Assembly (NCBI RefSeq): GCF_031127835.1
Contig: NZ_JARXHX010000011.1
Span: 62,001 to 126,000 of the forward strand
Direction: 5' to 3'
Length of the DNA stretch: 64,000 bases
Origin: Pelagicoccus sp. SDUM812002
GTDB taxonomy: Bacteria > Verrucomicrobiota > Verrucomicrobiia > Opitutales > Opitutaceae
The translations under genes were made by a program, and so were the position numbers. The number at the start of each line of letters is the position of its first letter. Position 1 is the stretch's first letter. Under the pieces are notes generated by a model. The model ran no database searches. It had not been told where the DNA came from and worked only from the letters and a program-made list of their open reading frames with translations. This document shows, one piece after another, positions 1 through 9,432 of the stretch.

Positions 1-257
1 TCGACCGAACCATCCGCCTTTTGGGGCGTATAGTTCAGCTCGCAAAGCGCCGCGTGCCCGGTGCCCGCGTTGTTCCAAGCATGAGAACTTTCTAGGGCAA
101 CGCGCGGGAGCGATTCCACGATCTGGATCGTCAACTGAGGGCTCAGCCGTTTCAGCATGATCCCGAGAGTCGCGCTCATTATGCCGCCGCCAATCAGGAC
201 GACGTCAGGATTTTCGAGAATGGGACCGGTCGAAGGTCTTACGGTACGTTGTTTCAT
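1..257 (-). CDS. mqo: malate:quinone oxidoreductase, N-terminal part
   Basis: Read on the complement from an ATG at 257, the frame stays open to the window edge and gives 85 residues. It has the FAD-binding glycine motif [10 protein letters not shown] (residues 23-32) followed by [17 protein letters not shown] (62-78), a signature stretch of Mqo. The enzyme is a peripheral membrane FAD protein that oxidises malate to oxaloacetate and passes electrons to quinone, so it feeds the same quinone pool as the complex I encoded later in this window. About 400 C-terminal residues lie outside the window. The gene is transcribed away from the pcp/Crp pair. No convincing promoter is seen in the 258 bases upstream. 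Confidence 0.88.
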   Translation of the reverse strand, partial: MKQRTVRPSTGPILENPDVVLIGGGIMSATLGIMLKRLSPQLTIQIVESLPRVALESSHAWNNAGTGHAALCELNYTPQKADGSV

Positions 258-515
258 AGCGTTGCGACCGCGAATCCATTCGGACTCGCAGCTTCAATGA
301 TGTTTTTGGTGTCCCGTCTCCCCTTCCGAGAAGGTGAAGTCTTCAATTTCCAAGAAACGGGACCGCACTTCAGAAGCAAAGCCAGCCCCTTGGCAACGCC
401 TTAGAATGGCTTATACCGCTGCAATTCATTGCCGACTGCTCCTAATGACCCGCAAGTCTTGCACTACCAGAAACATGCATTGATCCCAGCCCCAACAATC
501 TGCTAAAAAAAGATT

Positions 516-1085
516 GTGCTCAAACCCGTGAAATCCCTGATCACTAGCTTCCAGCCTTTTCGCGGGCGCGCACGAAACGGCTCTCAGACAATGGGAGCCG
601 CCCTAGCCTCTGACCTCCTCGATCAAGAGATCCAGCATCTCGACCTACCTGTCGAGTGGGGCGCTATTGAGACGCTTGCCCTACCTCTGATCGACTCCTT
701 CCAACCTGACATCGTCCTCGGCCTAGGCGAAGGCTCGCCTCGATTCCTAAGAATCGAAACCCTCGCTATCAATCGACGCTTCGGTATCGACGAAGTTCAA
801 AAATCACCCACCGGCGAAACGATCGATCCAGCTGGTCCCGAGAGCGCCCACGGCCGCTGGCCGCTACCAGAGACACCCGAGGATTCGATCACGACGAGCA
901 GCGATGCAGGCTGTTTCCTCTGCAATAACGCGCTCTACCGCTACGCTCTCAGCCCTTGTCGCTTCGCCGGCTTCTTCCATCTCCCACCGCAAGGTACTAC
1001 GTCAAACGAAGCCTATCTCAGTCAATGGCTACCTAAAGTTCGCCACCTTCTCGAACTCACTATCCTCCAGATGCCTCGCCCATGA
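516..1085 (+). CDS. pyroglutamyl-peptidase I-like protein (peptidase C15)
   Basis: A 189-residue protein matching the usual length of pyrrolidone-carboxylate peptidases, which remove N-terminal pyroglutamate from peptides in the cytoplasm. All three catalytic positions can be placed: Glu81 in RIETLAIN, Cys136 in AGCFLCNNALY and His155 in GFFHLPP. The N-terminus LITSFQPFRGRARNGSQ matches the family's opening strand and loop. The start taken is a GTG at 516; another GTG at 528 is possible and would still keep the fold. The stop overlaps the ATG of the next gene in an ATGA, so the two are probably translationally coupled. The sequence diverges from classic Pcp, so activity is inferred. Confidence 0.8.
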   Translation: MLKPVKSLITSFQPFRGRARNGSQTMGAALASDLLDQEIQHLDLPVEWGAIETLALPLIDSFQPDIVLGLGEGSPRFLRIETLAINRRFGIDEVQKSPTGETIDPAGPESAHGRWPLPETPEDSITTSSDAGCFLCNNALYRYALSPCRFAGFFHLPPQGTTSNEAYLSQWLPKVRHLLELTILQMPRP

Positions 1086-1678
1086 GCGCCACAAAACTCC
1101 AGCTTCTCCGACACGCCATGACTCGCTACGCGGAACTCAGCGACTCCACTTGGACCAAGCTTTGCCAAGCTTGCAGCGAACGGAAACTCAGCAAAGGAGA
1201 AACCCTCGTGCAAATCGGAACTCCCAGCCGCCACCTCTATTTTGTCTGCCAAGGCCTGCTCCGTTCCTATACGCTCTCCGCCGACGGAAAGGAATACAAC
1301 AAGAAGTTCTTCCCGGAAAACACCTTCCCCGGAACCATTCGCGCTCTCCTGAAGAGCGAAGCTTCAGACTTCGCCCTGCAAGCTCTCGAGCCATCGAGCG
1401 TACTGGCGATCGACCACCACGCCTATCGCCGCTTGCTTGAATCGAGCGAGGACCTGAAGTGGTACCATATCCAATATCTGGAGACGAACTGGGTGCTCGA
1501 AAAGGAACCAATCGAGGTAGGACTCGCCCTCTCCGACTCAACCGCTCGCTACCGAGCGTTCATCGAAAAACATGCGTCGATCCTCGACCGCATTCCACTT
1601 CATCACATCGCCTCCGCTATTGGAGTTACTCCCACCCAACTAAGCCGTATCCGCAAGGCGGTGACAGCGAACATATAA
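1082..1678 (+). CDS. Crp/Fnr-type cyclic-nucleotide-binding-fold regulator
   Basis: A 198-residue protein. Residues about 25-115 form a cupin-like cNMP-binding fold: a GETLVQIG strand, YFVCQGLLRSYTLSADGKE and a region ending in FPGTIRALL. The C-terminus carries a helix-turn-helix candidate, IASAIGVTPTQLSRIRK (about 176-192), typical of short Crp/Fnr relatives that bind DNA without a full winged helix. No cysteine cluster is present, so an Fnr-like iron-sulfur sensor is unlikely, and the ligand is unknown. It overlaps the peptidase gene by 4 bases and presumably shares its transcript. Confidence 0.82.
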   Translation: MSATKLQLLRHAMTRYAELSDSTWTKLCQACSERKLSKGETLVQIGTPSRHLYFVCQGLLRSYTLSADGKEYNKKFFPENTFPGTIRALLKSEASDFALQALEPSSVLAIDHHAYRRLLESSEDLKWYHIQYLETNWVLEKEPIEVGLALSDSTARYRAFIEKHASILDRIPLHHIASAIGVTPTQLSRIRKAVTANI

Positions 1679-1687
1679 TCTTCGCAC

Positions 1688-2350
1688 CTACAATCCCGCC
1701 ACGAGAGCGTCCATCAAAGCACCCGCATTCCGGTGTTTGAGCAACGGAACTCCTTGCCCGGAATAAAGCGCCATACCTTCCGCATCTCCATTCTCGACAG
1801 CTGCTTGCTTTAGCGGTCCAGTCAGCCAACTCTGTGCAGGGAATGGTAACACTTCCGATTCGGATGCTTCCAATTCCTGCAGGATTCGATTCGGCATGAA
1901 CCGAGCTAAGCGCCCAGTGAATCGTCGCGACAAAACCGTACGGCCATCTTTATTTGCACGCAGACGTTGCCGATGAAGTTCCTGAGCCCCCGATTCTTCG
2001 CAAGCGAGAAAGGCTGTTCCGATCTGCACCGCGTCTGCGCCTAGAGCAAAGGCTGCCCGCATACCGCGAACGTCCGCAATGCCACCCGCTGCTACCACAG
2101 GTACCTTCACTCGATCGCGGATCGCAGGCACCAACGCAAAGGTCTCTACCAACGATTCCTCAGGTGAATCCAAATACGATGGCCGATGGCCGCCCGCGTC
2201 CATACCAGTCGCTAACACCACATCGACACCAGCCGCTTCCAGTGTCTCTGCCTCAGCGATGGTGGTCGCCACTCCGATTGTCACGATACGCCGACAACGC
2301 TTTCCTTCAGAATCTCTCGTGCTGGAACTGAAGCCCGCCATCGAGGCCAT
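1688..2350 (-). pseudogene. nitronate monooxygenase, 5'-truncated and probably decayed
   Basis: The 220 readable residues match the C-terminal two thirds of nitronate monooxygenases (FMN TIM barrels of roughly 320-360 residues that oxidise alkyl nitronates): GVATTIAEAETLEAAGVDVV, GMDAGGH, PVVAAGGIADVRGM and ADAVQIGTAF (flavin phosphate binding). The N-terminal ~120 residues, including the expected APMAG-type start, are absent. Around 2300-2345 family-like pieces appear in different frames: PAREILKESVVG in one and IVTIGVATT in another. That points to frameshifts and not to a late start codon. An in-frame stop sits 5 codons before the ATG at 2350. Nothing resembling the missing N-terminus lies upstream before the divergent transporter gene at 2471. 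Confidence 0.62.
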
Positions 2351-2470
2351 CGCTGCAGTCGGTCACCGCATTAAAGCGATCAGGGTAGAAAAGTAGGATC
2401 GCTTAGCAATCTTCAGCGTCTCTCAACATAGGTCGATGCCTGTCTGGGCCCCGAGCGCTAGACTCGCCCC

Positions 2471-2929
2471 ATGCCCAACACGCAACTCGCACTCATCAGC
2501 CTCACGGCCGGCATGGCCATCTCGCTGCAAAGCTCCCTGAGCGGCCAGCTAAGCCAACGTATCAACAATCCGCTGCTGGCCAGCGCCTCCGTCTACTTGA
2601 TCGGACTCCTCGGCATTGCGGTCTACCTCGCCACTCACCGCAGTCAATTGCCGGCTCGCGAGATCCTTTCACAAGTTCCCCTCTATTTGTGGCTGACGGG
2701 CGGGCTCATCAGCGCCCTCGCTCTTTCCACCATCTATAAAGTGATGCCCGACTTCGGAGTCGCCTCTACGCTTCTCTTCGTCATCTGCGGGCAACTACTC
2801 GTCGGCGCCGTCGTCAGCCATTTCGCTTGGTTCGGCATGCCCGCGGCCCCTCTCACGCCAACCCGACTGGCATCGCTTTTACTCGTGCTCGCAGGAGCGA
2901 GCCTCTACAACTACCAACCTGCTGCCTAA
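2471..2929 (+). CDS. DMT-superfamily small transporter (YdcZ/DUF606 family)
   Basis: A 152-residue, highly hydrophobic protein with about five membrane segments (near residues 5-20, 35-55, 70-88, 95-118 and 128-147). Length and pattern fit the DUF606/YdcZ group, which covers half the size of a standard ten-helix drug/metabolite transporter and probably works as a dimer. The early motif GMAISLQSSLSGQLSQRI and the late VLAGASLYNY match the family's ends. Substrate is not predictable. It ends 6 bases before the N-acetyltransferase ATG and is probably co-transcribed with it. Confidence 0.8.
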   Translation: MPNTQLALISLTAGMAISLQSSLSGQLSQRINNPLLASASVYLIGLLGIAVYLATHRSQLPAREILSQVPLYLWLTGGLISALALSTIYKVMPDFGVASTLLFVICGQLLVGAVVSHFAWFGMPAAPLTPTRLASLLLVLAGASLYNYQPAA

Positions 2930-2935
2930 GCACCC

Positions 2936-3766
2936 ATGAACGCTACCATTCCACAAGACCAGCTCGAACTCGGCCTCTACTTCCAGCGAATCGGTTTCAC
3001 CGCCGAAGCCAAACCAACGCTTTCCTCCCTCAAGCACCTGCACCGCCTCCACGAGGAATCCATTCCCTTCGAGAACCTAGATCCCCTGCTCAACCGCCCA
3101 GTCTCCATCGACCCCCCCGACGTCTTCGAAAAACTAGTCGCCCAAAAACGAGGGGGCTACTGCTTCGAGCAAAACACACTTTTCGCCGCCGTCCTGCGAG
3201 CTATCGGGTTTCGAGTCGATCCCCTGCTCGCTCGCGTTAGCTGGCTTGCTCCCGAAGATGTCACGACCCCGCTCAGCCATATGGTCCTACGCGTTGAAAC
3301 CGAATTCGGTCCGCATCTCGCGGATGTGGGATTCGGAGGAGTCGGACTGGTCGAACCGATCGCGCTCGATACGAGCGAAACGCAACACCTAGACTTCGAA
3401 CCTCGCCGCATCATCCAACGCGACGAGCAACTCGTCCATCAAATCAAACTAAGCGATGATTGGAACGACATCTATCAATTATCTCCCAAGCCGGTGCCGC
3501 CCATCGATCTCGAAATCGGCAACTGGTACTCGCACACCCACCCACAAGCGCGTTTTCGAAATTCGCTCCTTGTCGCTCGCCTAACAAAGACCGGTCGTAT
3601 CGTCGTCGCCGATACAGAACTAATTGAACGCGATTGGTCCGGCAACGCGAAACGTACGGAAATAAAAAGCCAAAGCGAACTACGACAAATCCTATCGGAC
3701 CGTTTCGACCTGGAGCTTTCTCCCGAGGATCGAATCGTCCTCGCCGGTAAACCGCTAAAAAACTAG
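2936..3766 (+). CDS. nat: arylamine N-acetyltransferase
   Basis: A 276-residue protein of the usual NAT length. The Cys-His-Asp triad is visible: Cys76 in RGGYCFEQN, His115 in PLSHMVL and Asp130 in ADVGFGG. The PFENLD motif (44-49) before the catalytic loop is also characteristic. The enzyme transfers acetyl from acetyl-CoA to arylamines or hydrazines in the cytoplasm and may act on natural aromatic amines. It follows the small transporter with a 6-base gap, and a link to export of an aromatic amine is only a guess. Confidence 0.92.
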   Translation: MNATIPQDQLELGLYFQRIGFTAEAKPTLSSLKHLHRLHEESIPFENLDPLLNRPVSIDPPDVFEKLVAQKRGGYCFEQNTLFAAVLRAIGFRVDPLLARVSWLAPEDVTTPLSHMVLRVETEFGPHLADVGFGGVGLVEPIALDTSETQHLDFEPRRIIQRDEQLVHQIKLSDDWNDIYQLSPKPVPPIDLEIGNWYSHTHPQARFRNSLLVARLTKTGRIVVADTELIERDWSGNAKRTEIKSQSELRQILSDRFDLELSPEDRIVLAGKPLKN

Positions 3767-3779
3767 CGACTGAATCGGC

Positions 3780-4949
3780 TTAGGATTCTGGAGCCCCTAC
3801 CAGAGAATCATACTTGTTGAGTGCTTGATAGAGGCGCTTCGAAAAGGGTCGAACCGACCGAGATCCTTCCACTAACCCGTCGCTCAGCGGATTCCAACCC
3901 GCCTCCAAGCGATCGATCGGCGAACCTGCAGTGGACAAATCCGTCCGACCTCCGGCGTCGTTTCCAGCAAAGGAGGTCAAGGTCACCCGATTACCGCTGG
4001 ATTGCTTGGTATCCACAGATCCCATACGCACTCCACCATTATTCTCCTCGATGGAGCAAGACGCGATTTCGACGTTGAACACGCCGTTTTCGTTGTCGTC
4101 GTGCGAGAGAAAGAACGCCCAATTACCGGAGTTGCGAATCGTAGACTGGTAAAACATCAACCCTGTACTGTGACGGGCAAACACACCCACATCTTGGTTG
4201 TTTTGAATCAAGCAGTTCGAGAACAAGGCATCGTAAACCGCATTGTCGATGCTGACGCCAGCGCCTTGGTTGTCGCGAAGATCGCAATCGACCGTGTAAA
4301 CCTGAGTGCTGTCGTAGTAAGCGACTCCGTCGAAATAGTTGTTGTCGAAAATGCAATTCTTGGCGAGCACGTCGCGACAACGCCAGCTGATGACCAAGCC
4401 ACCGGAGCGGTTGTTTCCGCAGCGCACGCCTTCCACGCGCAATCCCGTAACGGTGCGAACATCGATCCCGTTGTTGCGAATCCATGGCAGGTGGCGATCG
4501 TATTCGCTCAATTGAGCTTCCCTATTTCCGTCGATTTCCAAATCCAATATCGCGATATTTTGAATCCGTTCCGAGTCCAAAGGGTACTCTGCCTGCGAAC
4601 CGACTGCGATCACCGGAGTTTGAGCCTTGTTGGCTAACTTCAGCAACACGCCTGACTCTCCACGAACCGTCACGTTGGAACGATTAATGTGCAGACTTCG
4701 CTTCAACTTGTACTCACCTGCAGCTATCTTAATCAAAAGTGGATCCGTACCGCGCTCATCTAAGATCGCTTGCACCTTCTTGAAGTCTCTATCGCGAGTA
4801 ATTTCAAAAACCTGAACTGCTTGCTCCGACATGTCTGGCGCGTCCTCCGCTTGTGGCCGACTGACCGGCGACGAATATGCCAAACTCGAAAACGCAAAAA
4901 CTGCGATGAGAATAAAATGTACGACTTTAAGACTTTCTCGGGATAACAT
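3780..4949 (-). CDS. secreted right-handed parallel beta-helix protein
   Basis: A 389-residue protein with a Sec signal peptide (VVHFILIAVFAFSSLAYSSP, about residues 9-28). It then shows repeated ~22-residue coils rich in N, G, V and D: VTVRGESGVLLKL, GLRVEGVRCGNNRSGGLVI, NCIFDNNYFDGVAYY, NCLIQNNQDVGVFARHST and STIRNSGNWAFFL. These asparagine-ladder repeats are typical of pectate-lyase-like/NosD-type beta-helix folds found in polysaccharide lyases, epimerases and adhesins. No catalytic set can be assigned, so a carbohydrate role is a family-level inference. It converges with nat (13-base gap) and a weak promoter lies upstream. Confidence 0.8.
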   Translation of the reverse strand: MLSRESLKVVHFILIAVFAFSSLAYSSPVSRPQAEDAPDMSEQAVQVFEITRDRDFKKVQAILDERGTDPLLIKIAAGEYKLKRSLHINRSNVTVRGESGVLLKLANKAQTPVIAVGSQAEYPLDSERIQNIAILDLEIDGNREAQLSEYDRHLPWIRNNGIDVRTVTGLRVEGVRCGNNRSGGLVISWRCRDVLAKNCIFDNNYFDGVAYYDSTQVYTVDCDLRDNQGAGVSIDNAVYDALFSNCLIQNNQDVGVFARHSTGLMFYQSTIRNSGNWAFFLSHDDNENGVFNVEIASCSIEENNGGVRMGSVDTKQSSGNRVTLTSFAGNDAGGRTDLSTAGSPIDRLEAGWNPLSDGLVEGSRSVRPFSKRLYQALNKYDSLVGAPES

Positions 4950-4968
4950 AGTAAAAAGATTAAGGGAG

Positions 4969-4995
4969 ATTGTAAGTATAGGGCTATATCGTCAA
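4969..4995 (-). promoter_or_regulatory. candidate sigma70-type promoter for the beta-helix gene
   Basis: On the complement, TTGACG (4990-4995) is followed after 15 bases by TACAAT (4969-4974), about 20 bases before the ATG at 4949. Both hexamers fit the consensus well, but the spacer is 2 bases short. Confidence 0.3.
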
Positions 4996-5348
4996 AAAAG
5001 CTACAACCTCGCTGCCAAATCTGGCCCATTTACAAATTTACTACTAACCCCTATCCACTCCCTATCCAAAATCCGTGCGTTATGGCACCTTTCCTCGAGC
5101 GCGTCGCACCTGCCCGGCCGAAACATTGCAAAACGCAACAACCCAGTATCCTCCATTCAGATACATTTAAGCTGAGCCTTAGTAACTGTCACCGTGTCCT
5201 AGGAGTTAGAATACCCTCGATCCAGATGGGGTGTCCACCAAGAGGTCTCGCACTTATAGGTTCGTCGTGATCTTGAGAGTGTGTTTTGCCAGTCGACATC
5301 CCTCCAGTGCCGTGGCCGGAAGTTGTTTCACGCAACGATCTTGATACC
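4996..5348. other. intergenic stretch, no gene found
   Basis: Between the beta-helix promoter region and the valS terminator no frame carries recognisable protein sequence in either direction. It holds no tRNA and no obvious repeat. It may contain leader sequence of the beta-helix transcript. Confidence 0.5.
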
Positions 5349-5375
5349 AAAAAGAGCAGGTCGTCTGACCTGCTC
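5349..5375 (-). terminator. intrinsic terminator of valS
   Basis: On the complement, a perfect 9-bp stem GAGCAGGTC/GACCTGCTC (5354-5362 with 5367-5375) and a 4-base loop are followed directly by five T. It lies 54 bases after the valS stop. Confidence 0.85.
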
Positions 5376-5428
5376 CTTATTGAACATCTACATGGGTAAC
5401 CACCTATTCGCCGATTCAGCGACTAGTG

Positions 5429-8161
5429 CTACAAGCTTTCTAGCAAACGAGCGATTTCGTCCCGCTTGGCTTGCGTATCCGCTAACTGCTTACGAGCCCC
5501 CTCAACCACATGAGCGGGTGCCTTGTCGACAAAGGCTGGGCTGTTGAGCTTGCCGCTACCAGCCTTGATCGCACCGTCGAGCTTTCCGAGCTCCTTGCTG
5601 AGACGAACCTTTTCCGCATCCACGTCGATCGCACTAGAGAGATCAAGATAGACAGTGCCTAGGGCACCGACTGCACCTGGACAGCCGTCTACAGTTTCCT
5701 TGAGCTCGATGACCGAGGCTCCCGCCAGCTTCTTGATCGTATCCAAATTCTCGAAGACGATCTTGGCGCTGTCGGAGTCGACGGCACTTACAAAGAGCGT
5801 CACGTCGCGCTTGGAGGCTACGTTGTACTCGGCTTTCACGGAGCGGGCCTTGGTGATGAGTTCCTTGACGTGCTCGACATTCTCAGCGGCCGCTGAATCG
5901 ACCGTGACACCCGCTGCAGCGAGTTTCTCCGCAAGTTCTTCCGCCGTTAGCAAAACCGTGTCTTGGATGTATCCGCTTTCTTCGCAGTAACCCATGGCAT
6001 GCCAGAGTTCTTCGGTGATGTGCGGCATGACCGGATGCAGCAGCTGCAGGGCTTGGCGAATCACGAGGTCAGAAGTGGCGAGGGCCATGTCGTGACGCGG
6101 ATCAGCCTTCTTCTGCAGCAGCGCTTTCGCCGCTTCGACATACCAATCGCAGAAGTCGCCCCAAACGAAGTTATAGAGCGTATGGGTAAGCTGATGCATT
6201 TCGAACTTGGCAAATTGACCCTCGATCTCTCGCATGGTGTCGAGAGTACGATTGAGAATCCAGTTACTGTACCCATCGAGTGGCGACGTCGCGAGTCGAC
6301 TTACAATGGAGTCGAGCGACGTGTTCGCATCGACGGCTCCATTCATTTGGCGGAAGCGGCAGGCGTTCCAAAGCTTGTTGCTGAAGTTGCGCCCGATTTC
6401 GATACGCTCTTCTGAGAAAAGGATATCGGAGCCGCTAGGGGCGATGTTTATGATGCCGAAACGCAGACCGTCTGCTCCGAACTTTTCGATGAGGTCGAGC
6501 GGGTCGGGAGAGTTGCCCAAGGTCTTGGACATCTTGCGTCCTTTGGCATCGCGAATAAGGCCGTGAATGAAAATATCCTTGAAGGGGATACGGGCCGCGA
6601 TCTCGTCGTCGGTGAGCTCTTTCTTGTCGTCTCCGTAAAGTTCGAGACCCGCCATGATCATGCGAGCGACCCAGAAAAAGATAATGTCGAAGCCGGTGAC
6701 AAGGGTGCTGGTCGGGTAGAAGTGGGCGAGCTCCTTGAGGGTCTTCTCGTCTTCGTTTGGCCACCCAAAACAAGCGAACGGCCAGATGTAAGAGGAGGCC
6801 CAGGTGTCGAGCGCGTCCTCGTCCTGTTCCCAGTTCTCGGGATCGGACGGGCCGTCGACCGACACGTGCAAGTTAGCGGGGTCGAGGCGGTCTGCTCCCT
6901 TCTTATACCACACGGGAATACGTTGCCCCCACCAGAGCTGACGGCTGATGCACCAGTCCTGGATGTTGTTGAGCCAATGCAGGTAAACCTTTTCCCAGCG
7001 CTTCGGGTGGAACTTGATGATGCCTTTTTCAACGGCCGCTTTGGCTTCCTCGACCTTCGGGTACTTGAGGTACCACTGCTCGGAAAGGCGCGGTTCGATG
7101 GGCACGTCCGCCCGCTCGGAGAAACCGACGTTGTTTTCGTAGTCTTCGGTATCGACCAGCAGGCCGAGCTCTTCGAGCTTCTGGGCGGCAACCTTGCGAG
7201 CTTTGAAACGCTCCATGCCAGCGAATTCCGGACCAGCTGCCTCGCTGAGCGTGCCGTCAGGATTCATCACATCGATGAGCGGCAGGTCGTGGCGCTTGCC
7301 GATATCGAAGTCCACCTGGTCGTGGGCTGGCGTGACCTTCAAGGCGCCGGTTCCGAAATCCTTTTCGACCGCGCGATCCGCCACAATGGGGATTTCCTCC
7401 CGAGGGAAGGGACGCCAGACGTGCTTACCGACGAGGTCCGTGTAACGCTCATCGTCCGGATGAACCGCTACCGCGGTGTCGCCCATTATGGTTTCGGGGC
7501 GGGTGGTAGAAATCTCGATATAGCGGCCTGGCTCTTCGACAATCTCGTAGCGCATCTTCCAAAACTTGCCCTTCTGGGGCTTCATGACGACTTCCTCGTT
7601 GGAGAGTGCTGTCTGGGAGCTAGGGCACCAATTGACGAGACGCTTGCCGCGATAAATGTAGCCGCGTTCGTAGAGCTTTACGAAGGCCGCCCGAACCGAG
7701 CGCTCGTACTCTTCGTCCATGGTAAAGGTGGTACGACGCCAGTCGCAGGAGGCGCCGAGCTTTTTGAGCTGATTGAGAATCTTGCCGCCGTGGTCGTCGC
7801 TCCACTGCCAAGCGCGTTCGAGGAACTTGTCGCGGCCAATCTCGCGGCGGGAAGTGCCTTCGTTGCGCAGGGCTTGCTCGACCTTCGTCTGGGTGGCGAT
7901 CGAAGCGTGGTCGGTGCCGGGGTACCAGAGCGTGCTCTTGCCCTCGAGACGTGCACGACGGATGAAGATGTCCTGCAGTGTGTTGTCGAGAACGTGGCCC
8001 ATGTGCAGGATCCCGGTGACGTTGGGCGGTGGGATCATGATGGAATACGGGTCCTTGCCCGCTTCCACTTCTCCTTCGAAGCAACCGTTTTTCTCCCAAG
8101 CGGCGTACCACTTGGCTTCAACTTCCTTCGGATCGTAGCCTTGATTAATTTCCTGTGCCAT
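5429..8161 (-). CDS. valS: valine-tRNA ligase
   Basis: A 910-residue class I aminoacyl-tRNA synthetase that charges tRNA-Val. The HIGH-type motif is HMGH (residues 53-56, within PPPNVTGILHMGHVLDN). The KMSKS-type motif is KMSKTLGNS near residue 543. An editing (CP1) domain lies between them, with TTRPETIMGDTAVAVHP and GTGALKVTPAHDQVDFDIG. The C-terminal ~70 residues form the Ala/Lys-rich coiled coil typical of ValRS. I chose the ATG at 8161 (MAQEINQGYDPKEVE). The frame extends 26 codons further to 8239, but that part does not resemble ValRS. The gene stands alone, ends in a strong terminator and is divergent from the isomerase-like gene at 8416. Confidence 0.97.
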   Translation of the reverse strand: MAQEINQGYDPKEVEAKWYAAWEKNGCFEGEVEAGKDPYSIMIPPPNVTGILHMGHVLDNTLQDIFIRRARLEGKSTLWYPGTDHASIATQTKVEQALRNEGTSRREIGRDKFLERAWQWSDDHGGKILNQLKKLGASCDWRRTTFTMDEEYERSVRAAFVKLYERGYIYRGKRLVNWCPSSQTALSNEEVVMKPQKGKFWKMRYEIVEEPGRYIEISTTRPETIMGDTAVAVHPDDERYTDLVGKHVWRPFPREEIPIVADRAVEKDFGTGALKVTPAHDQVDFDIGKRHDLPLIDVMNPDGTLSEAAGPEFAGMERFKARKVAAQKLEELGLLVDTEDYENNVGFSERADVPIEPRLSEQWYLKYPKVEEAKAAVEKGIIKFHPKRWEKVYLHWLNNIQDWCISRQLWWGQRIPVWYKKGADRLDPANLHVSVDGPSDPENWEQDEDALDTWASSYIWPFACFGWPNEDEKTLKELAHFYPTSTLVTGFDIIFFWVARMIMAGLELYGDDKKELTDDEIAARIPFKDIFIHGLIRDAKGRKMSKTLGNSPDPLDLIEKFGADGLRFGIINIAPSGSDILFSEERIEIGRNFSNKLWNACRFRQMNGAVDANTSLDSIVSRLATSPLDGYSNWILNRTLDTMREIEGQFAKFEMHQLTHTLYNFVWGDFCDWYVEAAKALLQKKADPRHDMALATSDLVIRQALQLLHPVMPHITEELWHAMGYCEESGYIQDTVLLTAEELAEKLAAAGVTVDSAAAENVEHVKELITKARSVKAEYNVASKRDVTLFVSAVDSDSAKIVFENLDTIKKLAGASVIELKETVDGCPGAVGALGTVYLDLSSAIDVDAEKVRLSKELGKLDGAIKAGSGKLNSPAFVDKAPAHVVEGARKQLADTQAKRDEIARLLESL

Positions 8162-8415
8162 GAGCTTTGCGCGGTTTTTCGAAAAAAAGGGCCTAGCGAT
8201 AAGGCTCAGCTCAAGGGAGGGCAAGTGCGATTCGCCCACGTTTTCAGTTCCCCACTTTGCGCCTTTCTCACAGCGATAAGCAAATTCAGTTCGGGATAAT
8301 CCATTATCTAATTTAAGTGATTGAGCCTGCGGCCTTTAATGGCAGCATTCCGTCGAGTTCCCATTTGGGAGCCCGATCTGCATCGTCTGAACCCCAACGA
8401 AACCAAACCATCACC

Positions 8416-9294
8416 ATGGATCCAAAAATGCCACGCCGCGACCTCTTGAAAAAAGTCGCACTAGGAGCCGCCGCAATCGCCAGCGCCAAAGCCTTTGCCA
8501 ATCACCACGAATCCAATTCGCCTATGAACTTGAAGCGAAACATCCACCATTCCGCCTGCCGCTGGTGCTACGGCAAAATCGAGTTCGAAGACCTCTGCAT
8601 ACGCGGCAAAGAAGTCGGACTGGAGGCCATCGACCTCGTCAACGTCGACGAAATCGCAACCCTCAAAAAACACGGCCTCGAAGCCTCTCTGGTTTGGGGA
8701 GTTCCCGGCGGCATCACAGACGGCTTGAATCGCGTGGAGAACCACGATGCCATCGTCACCTTCTTCGAGCAAACCACCCCTAAAGTCGCGGCCCAAGGCG
8801 CCAAACGCATGATCGTTTTCTCCGGCAACCGCGATGGCCTCGACGACGAACAAGGCCTAGAAAATTGCAAGATCGGCCTAGAACGTATCATGCCTATCGT
8901 GGAGAAGCACAACGTGCAGGTGGTTATGGAACTGCTCAACTCCAAGCGAAACCACCCAGACTACCAGTGCGATCACACCAGCTGGGGCGTCGAACTGGTC
9001 AAGCAAGTCGGCTCTGAGCAATTCAAGATGCTCTACGACATCTACCACATGCAGATCATGGATGGCGACATCATCGACACCATTCGAGAAAACCACCAAT
9101 ACTTCGGCCACTACCACACAGGCGGCGTACCTGGCCGTCACGAGATCGACGAAACCCAAGAACTCTACTACCCCGCTATCATGCAGGCGATTGTGGATAC
9201 AGGATTCGACGGCTACGTCGCCCAAGAATTCGTACCAAGCTGGGAAGATCCCATTGCGGCGCTCGCGCACGGCATTCGCACCTGCGACGTGTAG
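8416..9294 (+). CDS. Tat-exported hydroxypyruvate isomerase-like TIM-barrel protein
   Basis: A 292-residue protein that starts MDPKMPRRDLLKKVALGAAA: a twin-arginine signal (RRDLLKK) and hydrophobic stretch, so export through Tat is likely. The mature part is an AP-endonuclease-2/xylose-isomerase-type TIM barrel close to hydroxypyruvate isomerases. Metal-site candidates are Glu in VVMELLNSK, Asp/His in MLYDIYHMQ, His in HYHTGGVPGRHE and Glu in YVAQEFVPS. The ATG at 8416 is preferred because it opens directly on the Tat signal; the open frame further upstream looks non-coding. It converges on a second Tat TIM-barrel protein, and both probably act on sugars or hydroxy-acids in the periplasm. Confidence 0.88.
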   Translation: MDPKMPRRDLLKKVALGAAAIASAKAFANHHESNSPMNLKRNIHHSACRWCYGKIEFEDLCIRGKEVGLEAIDLVNVDEIATLKKHGLEASLVWGVPGGITDGLNRVENHDAIVTFFEQTTPKVAAQGAKRMIVFSGNRDGLDDEQGLENCKIGLERIMPIVEKHNVQVVMELLNSKRNHPDYQCDHTSWGVELVKQVGSEQFKMLYDIYHMQIMDGDIIDTIRENHQYFGHYHTGGVPGRHEIDETQELYYPAIMQAIVDTGFDGYVAQEFVPSWEDPIAALAHGIRTCDV

Positions 9295-9323
9295 TCAAAC
9301 GTAGCATACAGCTTCAAAGAACG

Positions 9324-9354
9324 GTCGATTTCCCTAGCGGGAATCGACTTTTTT
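9324..9354 (+). terminator. intrinsic terminator after the isomerase-like gene
   Basis: GTCGATTTCCC (9324-9334) pairs with GGGAATCGAC (9339-9348) with a single bulged T and a 4-base loop, followed by six T. It lies 30 bases after the stop codon. Confidence 0.85.
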
Positions 9355-9432
9355 CGTGAGGTCGAGCGCTACAGATCTCAGTGTTGCTGGAAGCGGCGAC
9401 CACGTGCGGGCCAGCCGATCCGTCTCTCGAAT

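Noticed and set aside
6563-8299. 578-codon open frame on the + strand
   Set aside because: It lies antisense inside valS, whose identity is certain; long antisense frames are common in GC-rich codon use.
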